Both the position numbers and the translations under genes were made by a program. From the NCBI RefSeq assembly GCF_004216475.1, contig NZ_CP022306.1, positions 1-45,797 on the forward strand: a DNA stretch of 45,797 nucleotides, written 5' to 3'. The notes beneath the pieces are model-generated. The model was not told the DNA's origin. It made no database searches and saw only the letters and a program-made list of their open reading frames with translations. Below, piece after piece: positions 43,408 to 45,797 of this stretch; positions within the stretch are counted from its first letter, which is position 1, and every line of letters starts with the position of its first letter. This DNA comes from Thalassococcus sp. S3. Its GTDB lineage: Bacteria > Pseudomonadota > Alphaproteobacteria > Rhodobacterales > Rhodobacteraceae.

Positions 43408-44594
43408 AAGAATGCTGGCGCTGGTTTGGCCCGGATGATCCTGTCACGCTCTCGGATCTGCCGCAGGTCGGCGCAACCGGAATTGTCACCGCATTGCATC
43501 AGATACCTGCGGGCCAGCCCTGGCCCGACACCGAAATCGCGCAGCGCAAAGCCATGATCGAGGCCGCAGGACTTCGGTGGGACGTGGTGGAAAGCGTTCC
43601 GGTCTCAGAGGCCATCAAAACGCAGGGCGCCGATCTGCGCGCGCATCTGGATGCCTATTGTGACACGCTGCGCGCGCTGGCGGCGCAGGGGATCAACGTC
43701 ATCTGCTACAATTTCATGCCGATCCTTGACTGGACGCGCACCCAGACACAGGCCCCGCAGCCCCATGGCGGCACGGCGATGCTTTTCGACCTGACGGATT
43801 TTGCGGCCTTTGACCTCTTTCTTCTGCAACGCCCCGGCGCGGCAGAGGATTATGACGCAGCGGTGAGAGAGGCGGCGCATCGGCGCATCCGGGATCTGGA
43901 TGATGCGGGCCGGACGCGTCTGATCCGGACCATTGTTGCCGGTCTGCCGGGGGCCAACGATGGCTGGACCCTTGCCGATGTCAGGGACCGTCTGGCCACC
44001 TATGACGGGATCGGTCCCGACCGCCTGCGCGCCCACCTCATCGACTTTTTGTCCGAGGTTGCACCGGTGGCGCAGGACCTGGGCCTGCGCCTCTGCTGCC
44101 ACCCGGACGATCCGCCGTTCCCGCTGCTGGGCTTGCCGCGCGTGATGTCATCAACCGACGATTACGCACGCACGCTGAAGGCGGTGGATCTGCCGGCCAA
44201 TGGCGCGACGCTCTGCACGGGCTCTTTGGGTGTGGCGGAAAACTTTGACGTCACCGACTTCATCCAGCGCCTCGGCCCCCGGATCCATTTCGCCCATCTG
44301 CGCAACACGACCCGTCTGCCCGGACCCGACCGAACCCGCCCCAACTTTTTCGAAGCGCCCCATCTGGAGGGGGATACCGACATGGTGACCGCCATCCGGC
44401 TGCTCTGCGAGGAGGAGGCCCAAAGGCGGCATCAAGGGCGCGACGATTGTGACATTCCCATGCGTCCCGACCACGGTCAGGAGCTTCTGCATGACCGGGA
44501 TACACACAGCCTCCCGGGCTATCCGCTGATCGGTCGCATGCGCGGTCTGGCAGAGCTTCGCGGTGTCATGGCGGCCGTGCGCCACGCGCCCTGA
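43404..44594 (+). CDS. uxuA: Mannonate dehydratase
   Basis: This 396-residue UxuA-family TIM-barrel protein dehydrates D-mannonate to 2-keto-3-deoxy-D-gluconate. Family hallmarks are the start CWRWFGPDDPV, YNFMPILDWTRT around 110-122, CCHPDDPP, the cysteine-containing TLCTGSLGV and the C-terminal RPDHGQELL. The ATG at 43404, overlapping the preceding stop, is preferred over one 9 bases upstream. With UxaC and UxuB it completes glucuronate to KDG on this molecule; KDG kinase and KDPG aldolase are absent. Confidence 0.95.
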   Translation: MKECWRWFGPDDPVTLSDLPQVGATGIVTALHQIPAGQPWPDTEIAQRKAMIEAAGLRWDVVESVPVSEAIKTQGADLRAHLDAYCDTLRALAAQGINVICYNFMPILDWTRTQTQAPQPHGGTAMLFDLTDFAAFDLFLLQRPGAAEDYDAAVREAAHRRIRDLDDAGRTRLIRTIVAGLPGANDGWTLADVRDRLATYDGIGPDRLRAHLIDFLSEVAPVAQDLGLRLCCHPDDPPFPLLGLPRVMSSTDDYARTLKAVDLPANGATLCTGSLGVAENFDVTDFIQRLGPRIHFAHLRNTTRLPGPDRTRPNFFEAPHLEGDTDMVTAIRLLCEEEAQRRHQGRDDCDIPMRPDHGQELLHDRDTHSLPGYPLIGRMRGLAELRGVMAAVRHAP

Positions 44595-44598
44595 CCCG

Positions 44599-44618
44599 AA
44601 ATTGCCAATTGGCAATTT
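44599..44618. promoter_or_regulatory. Candidate parS centromere, copy 2
   Basis: This 20-bp palindrome is identical to the one at 2566-2585. It lies in the 34 bases between the convergent stops of uxuA and rep, where a promoter operator would make little sense. It marks the other boundary of the replication-partition backbone. Confidence 0.65.
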
Positions 44619-44628
44619 TCCGGATCGG

Positions 44629-45633
44629 TCACAGCGGATTGGCTTCGGTGAATTTCCGCGCGAACGCCAGAAAGGCCCGGTCCGGATCCTCTGCCGGGGC
44701 CTTGCCCGAGGCCCAGCTGCGCCATTCACCTTCAATGTAATAGATATCATATCCCGGATGACGCAGCTTGGCTGTTTCATACGTCTCGGGCCGCAGCGCC
44801 GCCCCTCGGGCATCGAGCCAAGCCGGACGGGGTGCGATCTCTTCCGCGCGGCCTTCGGCCCGGGCGCGGCGACCCACCTTTGAAAAGGTCACGCCCCGCT
44901 CGGCAACGCCCTGCCCTGCCCCGTCTTTCTTCCACCATTTCAGTTCGACATGGGTCACCTTTCGGCCCGTCTTGATCGGCAGGATCTCGACCAGGTAATC
45001 CGAAAGCGCATTCACTTCGGCGACGGCGGGTTTCACAGCACGCAGTTGCAGGTTCGACCAGGTCGTCAGCTTGCCCTTGGGCACCCCAAGCACGCCGCGC
45101 AACGCATCGAGGGAGAACCTCTCGGACGCACGGTATTTCAGATTGCCCCGCTTTTGCACCATCTCGTACAGCGTGAGGGCGTACTTGCTGGAGAGCGCGA
45201 ACATCACCTCGCGTTGCAGGCGCGCAAAGACCGCCGAGTCCCGGATGATGTTGCGCAGCCGCGCCGGGATCTCGTATTGAAGTACCCCATCGCGCCGCAG
45301 GGTTTCGACATTCCCGCCCAAAAGCTGCACCCGCTCGATCGCCGGCTCACCGTTGCGGGTCACCTCGACCTTTACGATGGCTGTCATAAGCCGTTCGATC
45401 GACTCGCCCACGCGGTCATTGGAATTGTGGCTGCCCCGCAAAAGCGATTTGCTGATGACATGCGTGACCGGCTTGTCGATTGCGTCCCACGCATTCTCCA
45501 GCAAAAGGTTATAGATCCGTCTGTCGGCCAGGGTCAGCGGCGTGACCTCGACCAGATCAACCAGCTCACCCGGCTTGATCAGACTCTCGGCATTTGGCCG
45601 TGCGTCAATCGTGCGGTAAGGTGCTTTTGCCAT
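44629..45633 (-). CDS. Plasmid replication initiator, Rep_3 (RepB) family
   Basis: This 334-residue initiator has two winged-helix domains of the Rep_3 family. The first is visible around LVEVTPLTLADRRIYNLLLE (28-47). The second carries the family signature SSKYALTLYEMVQKR followed by FSLDALRGVLGVPKG. The C-terminal third is basic and less conserved. It binds iterons to open the origin and usually represses its own promoter. It is divergent from parAB across the origin, an arrangement typical of Rhodobacteraceae RepA/RepB-type plasmids. The ribosome site before the ATG is weak, consistent with low initiator expression. Confidence 0.92.
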   Translation of the reverse strand: MAKAPYRTIDARPNAESLIKPGELVDLVEVTPLTLADRRIYNLLLENAWDAIDKPVTHVISKSLLRGSHNSNDRVGESIERLMTAIVKVEVTRNGEPAIERVQLLGGNVETLRRDGVLQYEIPARLRNIIRDSAVFARLQREVMFALSSKYALTLYEMVQKRGNLKYRASERFSLDALRGVLGVPKGKLTTWSNLQLRAVKPAVAEVNALSDYLVEILPIKTGRKVTHVELKWWKKDGAGQGVAERGVTFSKVGRRARAEGRAEEIAPRPAWLDARGAALRPETYETAKLRHPGYDIYYIEGEWRSWASGKAPAEDPDRAFLAFARKFTEANPL

Positions 45634-45797
45634 GGCAAGGGTTACGGCTGTCTCTTACTTTTGTTTTGCTTTGTGCGTAAGATATCAAGCGACGCTCCCG
45701 CCGTCCATCACCCAATTTGTAAGCTTTCGTGCGCCGACGCTGGATTGAAGATCGGCGAATTGTGACTCTATTCAAGGGTCTGAGTCGGCATCAGACC
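45634..45797. other. Replication origin region, right part (rep side)
   Basis: These 164 bases upstream of rep have no gene. They contain one full iteron (45711-45723), a GTAAG core at 45677-45681, and an inverted core (CTTAC) at 45654-45658 between rep and the iterons. They should include the rep promoter, though no strong hexamer pair is evident. With positions 1-400 they would form one origin of about 560 bases if the ends join. Confidence 0.65.
45711..45723 (+). repeat. Isolated iteron upstream of rep
   Basis: CCCAATTTGTAAG matches the CCC-N5-GTAAG form of the array at 18-94, in the same orientation. If the ends join, it lies 104 bases (about five 21-base periods) before the first array copy. 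It may serve in autoregulation of rep. Confidence 0.6.

Overview
The window reads as one complete circular plasmid, or most of one, from an alphaproteobacterium of the Rhodobacteraceae (Roseobacter group). This is an inference. It rests on high GC, dense ATGA/GTGA-coupled operons, two TRAP transporters, and a Rep_3-type initiator divergent from parAB. The replication backbone straddles the two window ends. The rep gene (44629-45633, minus) and parA-parB (401-2559, plus) diverge from an origin holding a perfect DnaA box (1-9), iterons of form CCC-N5-GTAAG (18-94, plus one at 45711) and an AT-rich stretch. Two identical 20-bp palindromes (2566-2585 and 44599-44618), the likely parS centromeres, bracket this backbone. 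Everything between them is cargo.

Cargo from left to right. (1) 2.6-4.8 kb: a Gfo/Idh/MocA dehydrogenase and an enolase-superfamily enzyme resembling 3,6-anhydro-L-galactonate cycloisomerase. (2) 4.9-6.0 kb: queF and a vapBC-type toxin-antitoxin pair. (3) 6.0-13.8 kb: a tetronate (D-erythronate type) module made of a LacI-family regulator with a clear operator, denD, a TRAP transporter (dctPQM), otnK, otnC and otnI. (4) 13.8-21.1 kb: a LysR regulator, an M19 dipeptidase and a five-gene Dpp-type ABC peptide importer. (5) 21.2-23.8 kb: cytochrome b561 and an MFS exporter set in looser, AT-richer sequence. (6) 23.8-29.1 kb: a non-phosphorylative sugar-acid module (IlvD/Edd dehydratase, SDR, FAH-family hydrolase, 2-hydroxyacid dehydrogenase) with a divergent HIBADH-family dehydrogenase. 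(7) 29.2-37.7 kb: a GntR regulator, a second TRAP transporter with unusually large membrane subunits, a UxaA-family dehydratase, an AroE-like protein lacking the shikimate-binding serines, a HIBADH-family reductase with a GRT motif, and a DMT permease. (8) 37.7-44.6 kb: a hexuronate module with uxaC and a uxuB-like gene on the minus strand, divergent from three consecutive Gfo/Idh/MocA genes and uxuA.

Taken together, the plasmid is a sugar-acid catabolic replicon. It encodes two TRAP importers with their own regulators and several dehydrogenation/dehydration routes. These should feed dihydroxyacetone phosphate (OtnC), 2-keto-3-deoxygluconate (UxuA/UxaA) and pyruvate plus a C2/C3 acid (FAH branch) into host metabolism. 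No KDG kinase or KDPG aldolase is present, so the host chromosome must finish the KDG branch. The least explained parts are the triple Gfo/Idh/MocA-uxuA operon and the UxaA/AroE-like/GRT-reductase operon. No transposase, integrase, tRNA, rRNA or CRISPR array was recognised.
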